A stretch of DNA of 64,000 nucleotides, taken from Arctopsyche grandis (taxonomy: Eukaryota > Arthropoda > Insecta > Trichoptera > Hydropsychidae). Under the pieces are notes generated by a model. The model had not been told where the DNA came from. It did not search any database and worked only from the letters and a program-made list of their open reading frames with translations. Position 1 is the first letter of the stretch; each line of letters opens with the position of its first letter. The position numbers and the translations under genes were made by a program. The stretch covers positions 23,759,206 through 23,823,205 of the forward strand of contig NC_135360.1 of assembly GCF_051622035.1 (NCBI RefSeq), given 5' to 3'. This document shows, one piece after another, positions 1 to 19,769 of the stretch.

Positions 1-191
1 AAATATGTATGTATGAAGTATAAAGTATATCGCTTGAAGCGTTTATTTTATCATATGAATTTTAACCGATAAATATATTCAAGTAAAAGTATTTATGGTC
101 GGAGTTCCAATGTGAGAAAAAGATAATTTCGAATTACAAATTCCTTCGTGCATTCCACATATAAAACAAGCTTGTAATAAGGATTTTTAAA

Positions 192-393
192 TCTAATATA
201 TAATTTCGAAAGAGACTTTGTATATAATATATGTATGTAAGTATTTTTAGTTGGGAATCGAAAACAAGTCAAAGTTTCTATGACGAGGATTCGATTTTTT
301 TTTCGATTCAAATAATGAATATTTACTATTAGATTCGCCATGTTTAAGCTGTTTATATTACAAATACTGAGCGCAGGTGGGTAAAACAACTAG
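192..393 (+). mobile_element. Non-autonomous Helitron, family A
   Basis: The element starts TCTAATATATAATTTCG and ends with CTAG before a T, the Helitron rule (5' TC, 3' CTAG, A/T target). The 3' part (GCCATGTTTAAGC...) is shared with copies at 55632-55864, 62397-62535 and near 62930-63019. The terminal hairpin is degenerate here. Confidence 0.65.
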
Positions 394-419
394 TATATTA
401 TAAATCCTATTAATTTTTT

Positions 420-1195
420 CCAGTTATCCTACATAAATTCTTATTTTATCATTTACATTACATTTAGTGTAAGTAGATGTTACATTGAAATTAACAGCAG
501 TGAAATCATAGTTACACTGACATTTCAGTGAATTCATATCCAATTACACATTCACTGGTTATAGCTATATTTTCATTACGGAAATAACATATTCACTGGC
601 CTCTATTAGTGAAATTATAATTTTTGACCGTTAAATGATAGTAATACCAACTTAAGATTATTTTATAGAATGCTTTACAATTCAATAATTAATTGATATT
701 ACGTACTATGAAAATAAAGTATCTGATTACGACGAACCGAATGACGCTTTAACATTCACCCCAAACTGAATGAAACACGCATATTGTCTTCGATAAGATT
801 ATGTATTTCATAAAGTAAACGACTTTCTTTAAAAATATAATTTTATCAGTTAGCTAGCTAGCGTTCTAATGTACGATGGGATGGTAGTACGACATGTACT
901 ATCGCATGGTACATTACAAATTCACTATAGCGTTCTAATTACAAATTCACTGAAAAAGTGAATTTGTAATTCTATTACATCTGTACTTGATAATCGTTGC
1001 CACAAAAATCGCGAATACGGAATATCTGGTACTCGAGTTCTCGTTAGTAAAATATTTCGCGTGGGGCACTTTCGATTGATGGAGTTTTTGGGTGCCGTTC
1101 CGTGATCGAGATTTTATTGACGTGTGCAAGATCGCTTTTTTCGGAATAATCACTGAACCCTGTACTCACTACCTGAGTCAGTGAAATTATAATTT
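420..1195. repeat. Repeat with many ATTCACTG subterminal motifs; shared segment with 31040-31225
   Basis: ATTCACTG/CAGTGAAT-type motifs recur through 470-620 and 920-1195, in both orientations, including a short perfect foldback around 942-973. The portion about 1000-1160 (GAATACGGAATATCTGG and following) matches a segment at about 31070-31225. This looks like a non-autonomous DNA transposon; its superfamily is not clear. Confidence 0.45.
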
Positions 1196-1229
1196 TACTG
1201 ACAATAAAAATTTAAATGTAACATACATA

Positions 1230-1475
1230 TTGCACATCGGGGAGAATAACGTCATAACTCAAAAAACCTAACTACAGTATAACGAAAATAAACTTAATTT
1301 TTTTGTGAAATTAGGTTTTTAATTTTTTGGAAATGACATTGCACAATAATTACACTACTGTCATTTCTAAAAAATTAAAAACCTGATTTCCCAAAAAAAA
1401 AAAATTTAAGTATATTTTCGTTATACTGTAAAGTTAGGTTTTTTCATTCGTGACGTTATTCTCCCCGGTGTGCGA
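1230..1475. mobile_element. Foldback MITE with long inverted repeats and TA target duplication
   Basis: The arms TTGCACATCGGGGAGAATAA and TCGCACACCGGGGAGAATAA open inverted repeats extending about 100 bp each, separated by a short loop. A TA dinucleotide flanks each end (1228-1229 and 1476-1477), as in Tc1/mariner-type MITEs. A diverged half copy lies at about 41075-41215 in the trehalase intron. Confidence 0.75.
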
Positions 1476-2617
1476 TAAGTCCAAGTGTTCACTTTGGTTT
1501 GTTCATGAACATTCTACATAGTTTGTCCATACACGGACTATTGGTTTTAGTTTAAGTGCTAAGGGTCTAAGGTTATTTTCAACTAGAGTCACCAAGTGTC
1601 GTATGAAACTTTTGGCTGTCAAAACCTACGCCATATACATACGCCAAGTATTTAAAAGGGAAATCCTATAGAAACCATATTACAACGTTGCTAAAATTCC
1701 CGTTTTTGCTAGTATTAAAAATATTGTAAATCATTGTAAGCATATATGTACATAGAGGATAGGGAAAACGATTGAGAATACTCAAACTTTTGACTAATAG
1801 TTCGTTTGTCAATTTGTTATTTTGTGTACACTCAAACTGACCAGATTGGTTCGTGTATAAACATATTAGTATGTTCATGAACGAACGAAATGTACACTTG
1901 GACTGTAACATATACATATGTACTAGTTTCTGAACTTAAACTCGAATTAATTGCAGCATTCAAAACGAGAGAAGTTAATGTATCATAAATATAAATCTTT
2001 TGTAGATTTATTATTATTATACCTTTCGCTTAATAGTAGTTTATATAACTGGAATGGTTAAGCTTAAGTTAAAATACATATTTCAACTGTTACGCGTTGT
2101 ATTTAATTACTCTTAAACTAAATATCGTTCTTATCAATGGTACCCCTGAAATATTAAGCATGTTATCTAAAAAGTTATTACGTTCTTAATGTATGTAAGA
2201 ATCACAGCCGATATTAAGTCATACATAATTACTCTAATCGCAATATTAAACAACTCTTACGTGCTAAATTAATTCCAAGGTTTATCAATGTTTATAGGCT
2301 AAATATTAGTATTCAAATGCTAACTAAAGTCAAGTTTTAGTTTAGAGTAATTTTAGTGTTATTCAATAGTTCTGCAACTAGTGATGACTGATTCGCGTTG
2401 AGCTCTGCTTAATATTTGAGATACGAAGTTAATTGATATCAGTATATCCTTAGTTAGTTAATTGTTTACAATAATAATAATGAAAATATACTTCCAACTA
2501 ATAGATGATGATCGTGACAACGATAAAAAAGTGACAATATGCTATTTAAAATATGCAAAACTAACATATCGATCCAGAGATGAATTCAGTTATGTAAAAA
2601 GTGTGCAAGATGTGAAA

Positions 2618-2641
2618 ATGGACATAGCGGGGCACATATAA
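2618..2641 (+). promoter_or_regulatory. Upstream short ORF just before the MAGI start
   Basis: A 7-codon reading frame (MDIAGHI) begins at an ATG at 2618 and stops at 2639-2641, one base before the MAGI ATG at 2643. This geometry would make translation of MAGI depend on leaky scanning or reinitiation if the transcript starts upstream. No transcript start can be seen, so the role is inferred. Confidence 0.35.
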
Positions 2642-2642
2642 T

Positions 2643-9067
<6,425 letters not shown>

Positions 9068-9900
9068 AACTAGTGAATATGCGAATTCAAAATTTCGCAC
9101 ATTAAAATATCAACTTTTTGTATAAAGTGTCACATCCCAAAATTTCTTGTCCAGGATAATTTCTGCTCATGGTTTTTTACATAAGGACTCGTGTAAATTA
9201 CCATTGAGAATGGATGATAAATATTGTGCAATACCTACTGTTTTTCTTGCGAAATATGCAGTTTATAATACGAACATTGTTTTAACATTTGGACTTCTGT
9301 ATTATTTATATTTACTTAGATTATTTGTAAATTTTAATGTATAAAAAGAGAGGGACCAAACGCAACTACACTCAAATTCATGAAACCTGAATAATAAATG
9401 ATACCTTGCCGTATTTTAAGAAAAAAAAAAAAAAAAAAAATAGAAAACATTTGCAACACACATAATCAAAATATACAAAAGTAGCTTAGCATGTATGCAT
9501 AATTTAAAATAAGCTATATTTATTTTATATCGTGTTTTAGTTATTTTTAATTTATTTAACTGTATTACAATTATTATATATACATATATACTTATTTATA
9601 AACAGGACCATACCATTAAATATTCATATGGTTTATTCAACGTTTTACTGTTGTAGTTGGTAACTTAATATTACAATTGTATTTCTATTTTATGTATAAT
9701 ATTTTTAGTGTAATTTACCACAAGACTGTCAATATTTGTGCCTTAACATAAAAATCCCATTTCAATTATTTTTAGGGCGAAATTGTTATTGTTATTCCCT
9801 TTAATTTTTATGTTTTAGTATATAATAGTACGATATACAAATGTGGAAGCAATATTAAGTGTAAAAAATAAATTATATATGAAATATAATGAGTTTAATT
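9068..9900 (+). other. MAGI 3' untranslated region and likely poly(A) sites
   Basis: No coding potential follows the MAGI stop. AATAAA-type signals occur near 9390 (followed by a genomic A-run at about 9421-9440) and near 9866. Either could end the transcript. The A-run could also misprime cDNA synthesis. Confidence 0.4.
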
Positions 9901-12081
9901 ACAGTGCCCCCCCCCCCCCATTCTATTGAAAATCTGTCAAACACATATTTGATGGGTAAGTCATGGCCATTCGTTTCGTTATTAGGTTCAAATACCTAAA
10001 CATAGAGAAAAATAGACGAACAGCGGTCAGTTTGACAGTTCAGTTGAATTGTTGATTTGCACTTGTCTGATCTGAATAGTTTATTTGTTAAAATGATCAT
10101 CTTCAACTTTTCTCAAGCATACTTTTTTAAGTCGAGGTATTGTTTTTATTATTTATTTATAATATACGTATTTTATTTTTTTTACAAAAAATATTTAAGT
10201 AAATATTTTTTTTGTTTAAAAAAAAATCATATTGTATGTAAATTAGCAAAAATATTTTATTATATAATTTAATTATTTTACATTCTTATTTAAATTATAT
10301 CGAATGTATGTAACTTGTAAACTTAAACAACAATTTTTTTTTTATTATAATTTAAATAAATATATTTTCATATAAAAAACCTCAGTACGTACATATGCAT
10401 AAAAACTTAATATCCATTCAAACTTTTTTATGTAATAAAATATACATATTTATTTTCAAGACATGTTATTGTAACACATACATACTAATGTTTAGAATAT
10501 TTACACATCTGCTTGATCATAAATATTTTTGTGTGCTGATAAATATGTTACATCCGGTATAAAAGCGAAATAATACAAAATTGTTCACATCAGCGACCGA
10601 ACAATGAAATTACGTTTTGATTATAATTTATTTTCCCATCGACATAAAACACATCCTAAATATGTACACATGCATATTTAACAGGTAAATGGAATTTTTC
10701 AAATTCACCGCACAACAGGAGCATTGTAATGAAAGTACCGTGAAAAATTTTGCTGGCATTGTAACCGTATCAGTGAAATAAATTAATTTTGCACCGTTTT
10801 TATGACGCGTTGCGCTAATAAAATGCACTTATGTGTGTAAATATGCCGTGTGACAAGTTCAATGTTGCAACGTTTCACATTCAACATGCTGCACTGCACG
10901 ATTGTTTACAATAATACAAGCCATTACTTCTTTGTGTATTCTATGGATGTTTTGTGTTTTAACTACATATTTCCTTATTATCTCTTTAACACGCCCCGCC
11001 AAGTATTGTCACATTTAAATCTTTTCAAATGTTAGATTTTATTCTAACAATAAATAAAAAGAATAAAATGGAAAAACCATTCGCTTCATCTAAAAATACA
11101 ATCGAAATATATTCAGCTTTTTGTAATGCACGTGCATAATGGTTATTAATTATAATCTGTTTTGCTTTTATTTTTATTACTACGTCACGTGTGTGAATTT
11201 ATTATCGCACAGATGTTTTGTCTCGTAGCGATTAAATGCTATATTTGTTTATTCGTTTATCACATCAAACCATATTTGCATTTAACTATGAATTGCTGGA
11301 TAATGAACTCTGTAATCTAGTCCAATCTAGGTATTGCATATGATATTGTATTTCTCATTAAGAAATATCATTTTTGCAGATACAACAATATACATACATA
11401 CATACATACATATACGGTTTTTTTTTAATAAAAATAAGTGTTCTTGAACTAGCATGCTGATGTTTGATCATTTATTTTGTCTTAGTGAGAATTCCTCAAT
11501 TTTGCCTTATTGGCAAAGCAAATTTGTATTTACATATTATTCACGATATTTGATCAATAGTTGTATGATTTATTTTCTTATTTATTTGATCGAAAAATTT
11601 CATCACCATACTTATTATTCGGAATATATTTTTAGCACCACCAGGAATTGATTATGGCAAAAATAGTTTTGATTTTCAATTCAATTTTTTATAAATTTAA
11701 TTCAATAATTTCAGCACTAAAAGTTTTTGTTTTTTCACTAGTAAAACTGATAATGATTTTTATTTGTTTACTCTTGTTTATGAGATATGTGCGTTTAGAA
11801 AAATGCGCAATTGTTACAGAAAAACTGTGACTCAAAATTAAGCATTGTTGTTCTCAAAGTTAGCTAATCAATAGTCAGATGTTTTATTTTATTTAATGTG
11901 TTTTCTATTTTTTTTAAATACTTATCTATAATAAATTATCTAGTGAATCTTAAAATCTTTTATACATTTTTCCCTGTGCTGTTTATGTATTTATTTGGCC
12001 AGTTTTTTATATCACCGCGTTTATAAGGATTGGTTTTTTATCTTAATATTTTTTTTATCTAATCGTACTAGCACAAACGAT
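9901..12081. other. AT-rich intergenic DNA without a recognisable gene
   Basis: No coding frame with domain features. About 11640-11900 is shared, inverted, with about 22600-22800 (an interspersed repeat with GTTTATGAGATATGTGCG-like sequence). Short homopolymer C-run at 9907-9919. Confidence 0.4.
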
Positions 12082-12360
12082 TAAGGGTGAAAACACACCG
12101 CGATGAACGTTGCACATGGTTTTTTTAGATAATTTTAAAGGTGCAAAAAAAATGGGCCGTGCCTTGCACATATTCTTGGAACACCCAGCACGCACTGTCC
12201 CAAAATGACCCCCTGGAGCGTTTTCGATAAAATTGTATCTTTGTATTTATCCTTGCTGGACAATGATCGATAGCGGTGTATCCCATATTTGAAGAAGTGT
12301 AGCAGAACTTGTCGACGTTCCACGTGCCACGTTCCGTGCTGTGTGTTTTCGACCTAACTT
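12082..12360. mobile_element. MITE with GGGYGAAAACACAC ends
   Basis: Outer inverted ends AAGGGTGAAAACACACCGCG and (reverse strand) GTCGAAAACACACAGCACGG. Internal motifs (CCCTGGAGCGTTTTCG, TGATCGATAGCGGTG, CCCATATTTGAAGAA) recur at 25430-25795, 31415-31680 (inverted) and 55305-55590. Confidence 0.65.
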
Positions 12361-13529
12361 TTTTAAAATTCAAACTTAGTAAGATTGACTAGTCTCCGCT
12401 CTGGTATTTTTACTTTATCTATGTACGTAGAAACAATAGATGAAGTTTTGTGATCATGCGAATATTCGAACTAGTTTTTTTTGTTGTTCAGTGTAATCAC
12501 TGATAAAGTGGAGATATTAACTTAATTTTTACTGTTTTGGGTTAGGTTTAGTACTTATGAATCTCCAAGACTTTGGAGCTGAGTCCGAAGCTGGAATACG
12601 AAACATTGTAGTAAAAGGATTGTACCATGAACTGTAGTATATCTGAACTACGGAAAATTTTGATTTGAAAAAAAATTATTTATAAAAATTTACTTGATAT
12701 TTTTTTTGTTATGATGAATTGATATTTATTCACTCGATTCCAGATCTTTATCTTAGATAAAGATTGATTTCCACAAATTAGGTCTACGTATCGTTTTCCA
12801 ATCGGTGCGTCATAATTGCAGTGGATTTGCAGGAATGACGTTGCATGCGATTGCATCAGTCGACACACCGTTGCCTTGCGATAACTGTACAACAGCCAAA
12901 TTATTACATATAGTGATGTGTTTCTCATATGTGGACCAACCCATTGTTGTAAATTCGCACACCTGATCACTTATCTAATTTATTCTAAAGTCATCACATC
13001 TCATTTAAGTTCAAAGTTATAAGTGAATGTACTGTTATGAATAAAAATATGAAGGCTTATGACATAAATATTTTCCAATTTAAATTGGTGTAAAGCGGAA
13101 ATGAGTGTAGTAAGGAATGGTGATTGAGAATGGCATTTTATAATTGAACAATCACCAAAATAAACCAGTCCTTGAAATTTTTGACAATTATTAAATTCCT
13201 TGTTTGTTAAAGGTCACTAATAAAGTACTTCACTATCGATCTGTAGAGCATTTTTTGAGTGAAAGGCTCAAATCAATTGTGCCGGTCGGTCGTATTTTTT
13301 ATTTTTTAACCCTTAAATGTTTAAAAAATTGCAACACAATTTTGAAACCAATAAACAATTAACAATAAACTTTAAAATCGTTGCCATACGCAAATTTAAT
13401 GCACCCATAAAATTATAGCATTAAATTACACAAGCACATGACCTTTCAGATCAGATGTGAAGTTTGCATATTCAAATCATAATTTATCGTTTGCATTTAT
13501 TACAATTTTTGTAAGTTATTATAAATACA

Positions 13530-13625
13530 CTAGTGTTATTCCCGTTGATTTCAACGGGTGTTTTCGGAAAGGAATTGATACACGAATTAAAATAAATTTA
13601 TATGTTATATATAATGTAAGGTAGT
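13530..13625 (-). mobile_element. Helitron-like 3' end, family C
   Basis: Reading on the minus strand the element ends with the perfect hairpin CCCGTTGA-AA-TCAACGGG, a short spacer and CTAG (13533-13530). A second copy is at 40232. The 5' limit is not visible; the shared sequence fades after about 13600. Confidence 0.5.
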
Positions 13626-13639
13626 TTATAGGCGCGCTC

Positions 13640-13915
13640 ACGTATTCATAGTAAAAAGTTGAGTGTGCGCATTACACGCTCGCCGATCCAACCCGTTCAC
13701 CCATTCGAAATGATGAATGTGTGTGTGTGTCTTCGTGGATGTGTGTTGTGTGTACGTTCCCAGGCATGCTTAAGCACATCTGACGCACACGTCACCCCTC
13801 GCTCGGCGCTCAATATCAGGAGCACATGTCAGGCGCTCCACACCCTCCCCCTGCTTCCTCAACACGATCAGTCGTCACGCCACATCCCTATGCATAACGT
13901 ATAGGTACTCCTGGT
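13640..13915. other. Locally GC-rich segment with (GT)n tract
   Basis: This segment is clearly richer in G+C than its surroundings and contains TGTGTGTGTGTG near 13718. The one open frame across it has biased composition and no domain. It lies between two Helitron ends, so it may be captured DNA; no function is seen. Confidence 0.3.
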
Positions 13916-13996
13916 ATTCTAAAATTTGTTTTTTTGTAATCGCCATACTTGTCTGCGCGTCCTCCACATACATCGCGTCCGTTTTTATATATATTG

Positions 13997-14361
13997 CTAG
14001 AGTTGTACCCGATGAAATATCATCGCATGGCTGTTGGAATATTAAGTTATTAAATAAAAAAAATTAGTTGGTCCTGTGTTCGATCTGCACGTGGTCGATT
14101 TTTTTTTCAAATTCTTTTTAAACATATTTAATTTAATATCTATGTTTAATATGAAAAAAAAAATGGTAAAAACTACCTACCTACATATAAACATTATAAA
14201 ACACCAATAGAAAAATTAATTAATTAATTATATTCGTACATTTTGTTGGCAATGTTTTAGCTGTGACGTATATTTGTATGTCGAATCGAAACAACTACAT
14301 ATTATAGTAAAGCGAGCGTAATCACAGATACACAGACACAGAATAGTGATATTATATATGT
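13997..14361 (-). mobile_element. Helitron, family B, reverse orientation
   Basis: The minus-strand 3' end shows the CGATGATATTTCATCG hairpin followed by CTAG (14000-13997). The 5' end is near 14361. The GTCGTTTCGATTCGACATA-like interior aligns with 6640-6660 and 21050-21070. Confidence 0.65.
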
Positions 14362-14639
14362 ATATATATTATTATATTTATGACCAATCGCAAAAACATG
14401 TGAATATAAATACATAGTTCGGTAAATTGGATAAAATGCATTTCACAAATGTACAGTTTATGTTCTTAGAACAGAAAATTTTCTTTTCATAGAAAAGTTC
14501 AAAGTCAATATGTACGTGTGAAGGTTAAATGTTTGCACCAGTACTTTTTCCATCGAATTTACCTCATAAGGTATGTCTGTATGAAATGTAAATATTGTTC
14601 ATATATAAAGATTCCAGTGTGGTGGCACGTGTGACGTGA

Positions 14640-15103
14640 CATATGACATGACACACGACACTCGGTCAGTGTGCAAAATAATTGTAATATTTGAATATGC
14701 GTGCGTGGACGGCGTGTCGTGACGTCATGGAGGCGCGATCCGTTTCGACCAATGGCGTTGCGAGTTGAAGGGGCTCGCCATCGGCCATAACTGGTTGCAT
14801 TGCGACACCATCTTTTCTAATCGCGACGAGCGCCGTTGCGCTATTTATTTCTGTTCGTTGTGCAAATAAGCTCGTTGTCAATTTGCTGCAGTTGAGATCC
14901 ATAGAAAACGGCACCCAAAGGGATAATTTCTTCATCTTATTCTATCCCCCTTTTTGGTGGTGGACCTCATTCAATCACAAGGTTGGTATTACTGTTCTTT
15001 TTTGTGTTGAATCTATTTTGTTAAGCCGATTTTAAAAACGTTTCGCTAGTTGTTTTCAATATGGATATTGAAAGTGATAATGACGCCACAACATTTCTTT
15101 GGT
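14640..15103 (+). promoter_or_regulatory. GC-richer block with a short ATG exon-like end
   Basis: The block is GC-richer than its flanks and ends with an ATG at 15061 that opens MDIESDNDATTFL and runs directly into a consensus donor (GTAAGT at 15103). It could be a 5' exon and promoter of a downstream gene. If it is joined to the trehalase acceptor at 30171, the frame stops at once, so it would be only an upstream ORF. No partner exon identified. Confidence 0.25.
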
Positions 15104-15712
15104 AAGTGTTGTTTAATCGGGTTGGCAATGTTTGATATTCCATTTTGACTATTTCAAGAGCTCTTCAATAGATTACATTCATTTTTCAAAAGTAATTCGA
15201 AAATCGGAGAATCATATATTTTAGAAAAAAATACGTCATATATTTTTAAGTAATATATACATATAACATCGAAGTTTTATCTTTTACACTTCTAAGTTTT
15301 TTGCACAAAAAAAAATTGCAATGACGGCCAAAGTCGCAATTCCATTTTTTTGTAAATTTCAATATATATGTACAAACTTTGATATTATCCGTAATATTGA
15401 CGTCACTGTTAACACGGCATTGTGATTATGATTGTATCTAGTTGGCAAAATCAATAAATCATTTCGTCGCCAATTTTTGATAAAAAAGTTTATTTCAAGT
15501 TCGGTTTCAGATTTGATAAACCGTAAAGATTTCAACTCTGGAAAATCTTTGCATTTTCTGTATCATTACTAAACCAGACATTGTAGAAATAAGCTTGAAT
15601 TAAATATGGAGATAATGTCGCCCACGACAGATCCTTCCTACGTTTTTAAAAGATATTTATTCAAGACAACAAATTTTTCTCATTTCTCCAATTTTTTTTT
15701 TGTCGTTGTTAA

Positions 15713-16686
15713 CCCTTTCACTGCTGACGTCTTTTCTGTTGAGAGCCCGCCACGCTGAAGATTTCGCCAACATTTCCAACTAGAATTATTTAGAAATCCA
15801 ATAGAAAGCAGGTATAAAAATTGTAGCTAATTGTATCACCACCCTAGATAACTACCTTCGAGGATTTCGAGTTTTGTAAAGGTGTGTTTAGACTCTCTAA
15901 TATATCTTGCAACAAAATAAAATGAACAAAATAAGTCTATTAATGAATGTGTATTTTTCCAAAACTAGTTCCATCTTCTTCATTGATGTTAAAATGTAAT
16001 GCTCACAATCTAAATGCCAAGCCACAATCAAAAATACTCAGCAGTTAGCGATTTCCAAGGATAAATTCTGCTATGGTTATAAATTCAGAAATTCCGATGT
16101 CTACCAGTCTTTATAAACATTGACACGGATGACATGACCCATGTTCAATGCATTTTTTTTTCAATGATACCTGGAAAGGCTTAGCGGGTAGTATTCTTGT
16201 TTATTTTTATTACTAATTATTATTACTAACCTCTTCTTAGTTCGGGAACGATTTTTTCGTGTGACGAAGTTTGGGTTCTTATCCGATCGTTTTCAAATTT
16301 TGTCATTTTGCTCGGATTGGTCATAAATATAAGTGGAAATGACGTCCGCCATTACGATGGTGAAAAATAATCGTAATAGACACGTTTGAAAATACTGCAT
16401 CTTCGTTCACGGTGACGTCTATCGTTCACACCTTCGCATTTGTCCACACTGTTCTGATCGTTTTTTTCCCTTTTCGCCCCTCTCTCGTTAAGGCAGATTG
16501 AGCACTTTGCCACACTCATGATCAAATTTTACGGAGAGAATTGGTGATTTATCAATTAGGTTTTTTTATATACATTTATTTTGTTATATATTGTTACACA
16601 GTCAAAAAACAAACTCCGATATGCGTATTTTAGGCTGATGAACTTGTTGGTAAAACGCCGATCGGCGTCGGTCAGCATTCAAAGGG
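15713..16686. mobile_element. piggyBac-type non-autonomous element with TTAA duplication
   Basis: Ends CCCTTTCACTGCTGACG and, inverted, CCCTTTGAATGCTGACC, each abutted by TTAA (15709-15712 and 16687-16690). No transposase frame. The interior ATGCTCACAATCTAAATGCC matches 60030-60060, and the CCGCCATTACGATGGTG segment matches 44670-44700. Confidence 0.75.
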
Positions 16687-17651
16687 TTAAGACTTGTATC
16701 GTCAATGCTGGCAGGTTTAATTTTGTATTTTAATTAGTTGCCTACAAAATTCAATTATAAAAAAAGGTTTATCTTTTATCTTGTTTTCCTCTTTTCAAAA
16801 TATCTTCATATATAATCACAATGCTGTAGAGTTATATAAATTCGACGAAATACATATTTTTCTCTCGTAAGCTTAGTCAAAGTTAAACCAGCTTTCGATT
16901 TCGTTTGTGCAAAATTGAGCTCGAGTCTTCTAATTTAGTGTACTGTCTTTGTCCGATAAATTATTGCTAAATCATTTGGCATCGCATTTATAAAGCATTG
17001 CCAATGAATGTCGAGACAACATTTTATAGTGTGCACTCGATGTCAATTGTGTGAAATTTTTCTTTTGTATGAATGAAAATAACATGTATCCGACGAATAT
17101 CCCCATTGATAATGTTTGTATTACATTAAGCATCTTTAGAATAAAATAATTGAACTAATATGCGCAGGTACATACATACATACATACATACATATATAGA
17201 TTTGTATAATATAATATATATGTAAGTATGTACATCGCCAAACGCGTCACAAAACAATTTTAGTAGTCGGTGCATTATTTTAGAATGCATTTTATTTTTG
17301 TTATGAAGCCCCTGCGATGTTCATATGTTCAATGTACACATTTTACAGTTGAAAACGACACATTAAGCGTTTTTATACATTTGCGCAATTTTTGGCACTG
17401 TCGACAAACATTAAACTGGCGTGGAAAACATGCCTTAACCGAAACTAAATGGGTATGCTTTTAAGCTTATAATAAGTTCTTGAGAATTTGCAATGTGTGC
17501 ATATTTAAACCAATGTCCAGTATGACCTCTGTTTTACTGTGCAGCTTAAATGAAAATTGATTCAAATGAGTACCGAAGGAATCACAACAGTACACTCTAT
17601 GATTGCGAACATTTCTCTTCTCTTTCTCTCTCAATCATCTTACTTACATAT

Positions 17652-17806
17652 CAGTGGCGTGCGGTGAAATTCTCCTTGTTTTTTTCGCACAAGTGAGCGC
17701 GAGTAGGTTACCAGAGGACTACGTGACGTCATACCGAGTCCCCTTGTATCCTTTTCGCGCACACGTAAGTAAGGCTGTGCGACAAAAACAGGTAGATTAG
17801 CCACTG
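17652..17806. mobile_element. Palindromic MITE, CAGTGGCGTGC family
   Basis: Starts CAGTGGCGTGCGGTGAAATT and ends in GCCACTG. The interior has a diverged inverted repeat including GTATCC/GGATAC. Related to 6965-7123, 18278-18440 and 31898-32067. Confidence 0.65.
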
Positions 17807-18277
17807 GTATGTACGTGTGCAATTTTGAAATCACTTTAGTATGTGTTCAGAATACGTCCGTATTTGTTTTATAATAGGTTTAATTTCTGAGTGATACGCA
17901 CCACCCCCCCTTAATTTCTCACAAATGATTAAAATTATCTTCTGATTTCTTTCTTTCATAATGTAGGTATTATATATTCAACTGGTTGATTTTAGACACC
18001 AAATTCATAAATCAGATTCCTTCGGGTGTATGTACACCTACATACATAGTACATATGTACCAATATATTGTTCGACTTACATATGTAGTCTGCTCCCATT
18101 GGAGTACCAAACCTTCACATATCGGTCTCTCCTAACACTTTCTGGGTAATCCTACTGGGCTTTTAATCTTCCAGATCTACTGAAGGAATCGGCTAAATTT
18201 AAAATGTTTAGTAGATCAATTTCTATGAATACTCTTACATCCATGTTATACATGTACATACAAATGTACTAATGACA

Positions 18278-18440
18278 TGTCGTGGAAATCTACTTGTTTT
18301 TATCGTCCGGCCTTACTTACGTGTGCGAGAGCAGGATACGAGGGGACTCGGTATGACGTCACCTAGTCCGTTTGTATCCTACTCGCGCACACGCAAGTAA
18401 AGATGTGCGATTAAAACAGAGAGAGATTTTCACTGCACTG
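18278..18440. mobile_element. Diverged palindromic MITE of the CAGTGGCGTGC family
   Basis: The central GGATACGAGGGGACTCGG and TCGCGCACACGCAAGTAA match the 17652 copy in inverted arrangement; the ends are decayed (GTCGTGGAAATC, TTTTCACTGCACTG). Confidence 0.55.
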
Positions 18441-18647
18441 ATATCAATATTATGTACATATACATACATATTAGTAGTCTTCGACGGTGGATGGATTTTT
18501 TTCGCACAAAAAATGGTTCTGTATTGTTAATTTCTTAGAATAACCATGCTTTTTTTCTCTCTTGCGTTGAACACTAATTGTTATTATAAGGTCTATTGTT
18601 ATTTGCAAAAGAATCCGCGACTCGCTGCCCTTTATATATTACTAATA

Positions 18648-18708
18648 TGACAATTTCACATTCAGGGACACTACTATGATATTAGTGTCTCTGAATGTGA
18701 AATTGTCA
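18648..18708. repeat. 26-bp near-perfect hairpin
   Basis: Arms 18648-18673 and 18683-18708 pair along all 26 positions, with one G-T pair, around a 9-nt loop. It is not part of any other element recognised here. Could be a tiny foldback transposon relic or a small-RNA precursor. Confidence 0.6.
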
Positions 18709-19769
18709 TCTTTTGATATTTCCTTATTTTTTATTGTACCGTTGTATCACTGTTTCTAAATTGCGACAAGTTTTAATTTTATCTTAGGGTCATTATGACG
18801 ATATCCATTGGTCTATCTCTGGCTCTTTTTCAAGTGTGAATCTGAACTTGAATCCAAGAATACTCATTCCTCTTCATATATGTATGTATGTATGGTGTGT
18901 AAGGAAACACGTCGTATTCCCCTATCATCAGGGTCGTTATCATGGAAGACAGCTGCGTTTCAACGTTCGTGACCGATCCCATATCACAGACAATTTTATA
19001 AATGCGAATGCTAAAATTAGAAGAGTGCACTTGTACGCTCTGGTGGGTGTATGTCACATGTGTACACGTGACCACCTTGGCAGACGTGGTAAGAAACATG
19101 TACATTCGTTGAACCGATGTTTTTTTATTATTTATTTTAGGTTTTAGACGAATCGGTTTGAATGTTTTTACACTAGAATGGTGTAATTTTCGCCTTTCTG
19201 CCAGCTCATGTTTGATTTTCATTGGGTGATGTAAAAGTGCGAATTGGGTGAGTTTGCACAATTCAATTGAATTGAATTACTTCGGGTACGTGACAGGTGA
19301 ACTGTCGCCAGTCGTATCAATCATTTCCGAGCGTTCGTCAGCGGTTTGTTGCTCTACAAAATTACGCAAAGCACACACCCACCCAGTAGTGCAGCAATGT
19401 CACCTGGGTCAACTAAACGAACAATTGGCACACGAGCTAGGCAAAATTGCCATTAAATCTACAATCATTACGGCCCGAATTTTTTTCCTCTCGATAGCCA
19501 TCTGAATTATGCATGGAGATGGAGATGTTGATATTGCGACTCCGTATGATATCGGTCGGTTCTTTTATTACAAACCTCCTTTACGTTTCACATGGTCTTC
19601 GTTTAAGAAGTCATTTTTTATATCTCTTATCTCTTATACAGAAGTGAACCGTGGATGTTTAAAGTTGAGAAGAATGAAGAAGAATTTGAGCAATCAAGTT
19701 TTAGTGTTATCGAGGAATGATCCGCATCAATTTTTTTCTAAGCGCCCCTAGAAAATTTTTTAAAAATGG

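Noticed and set aside
14666..14935. 89-codon minus-strand frame in a GC-richer block
   Set aside because: Open mainly because of local composition; no family resemblance and no exon partners.
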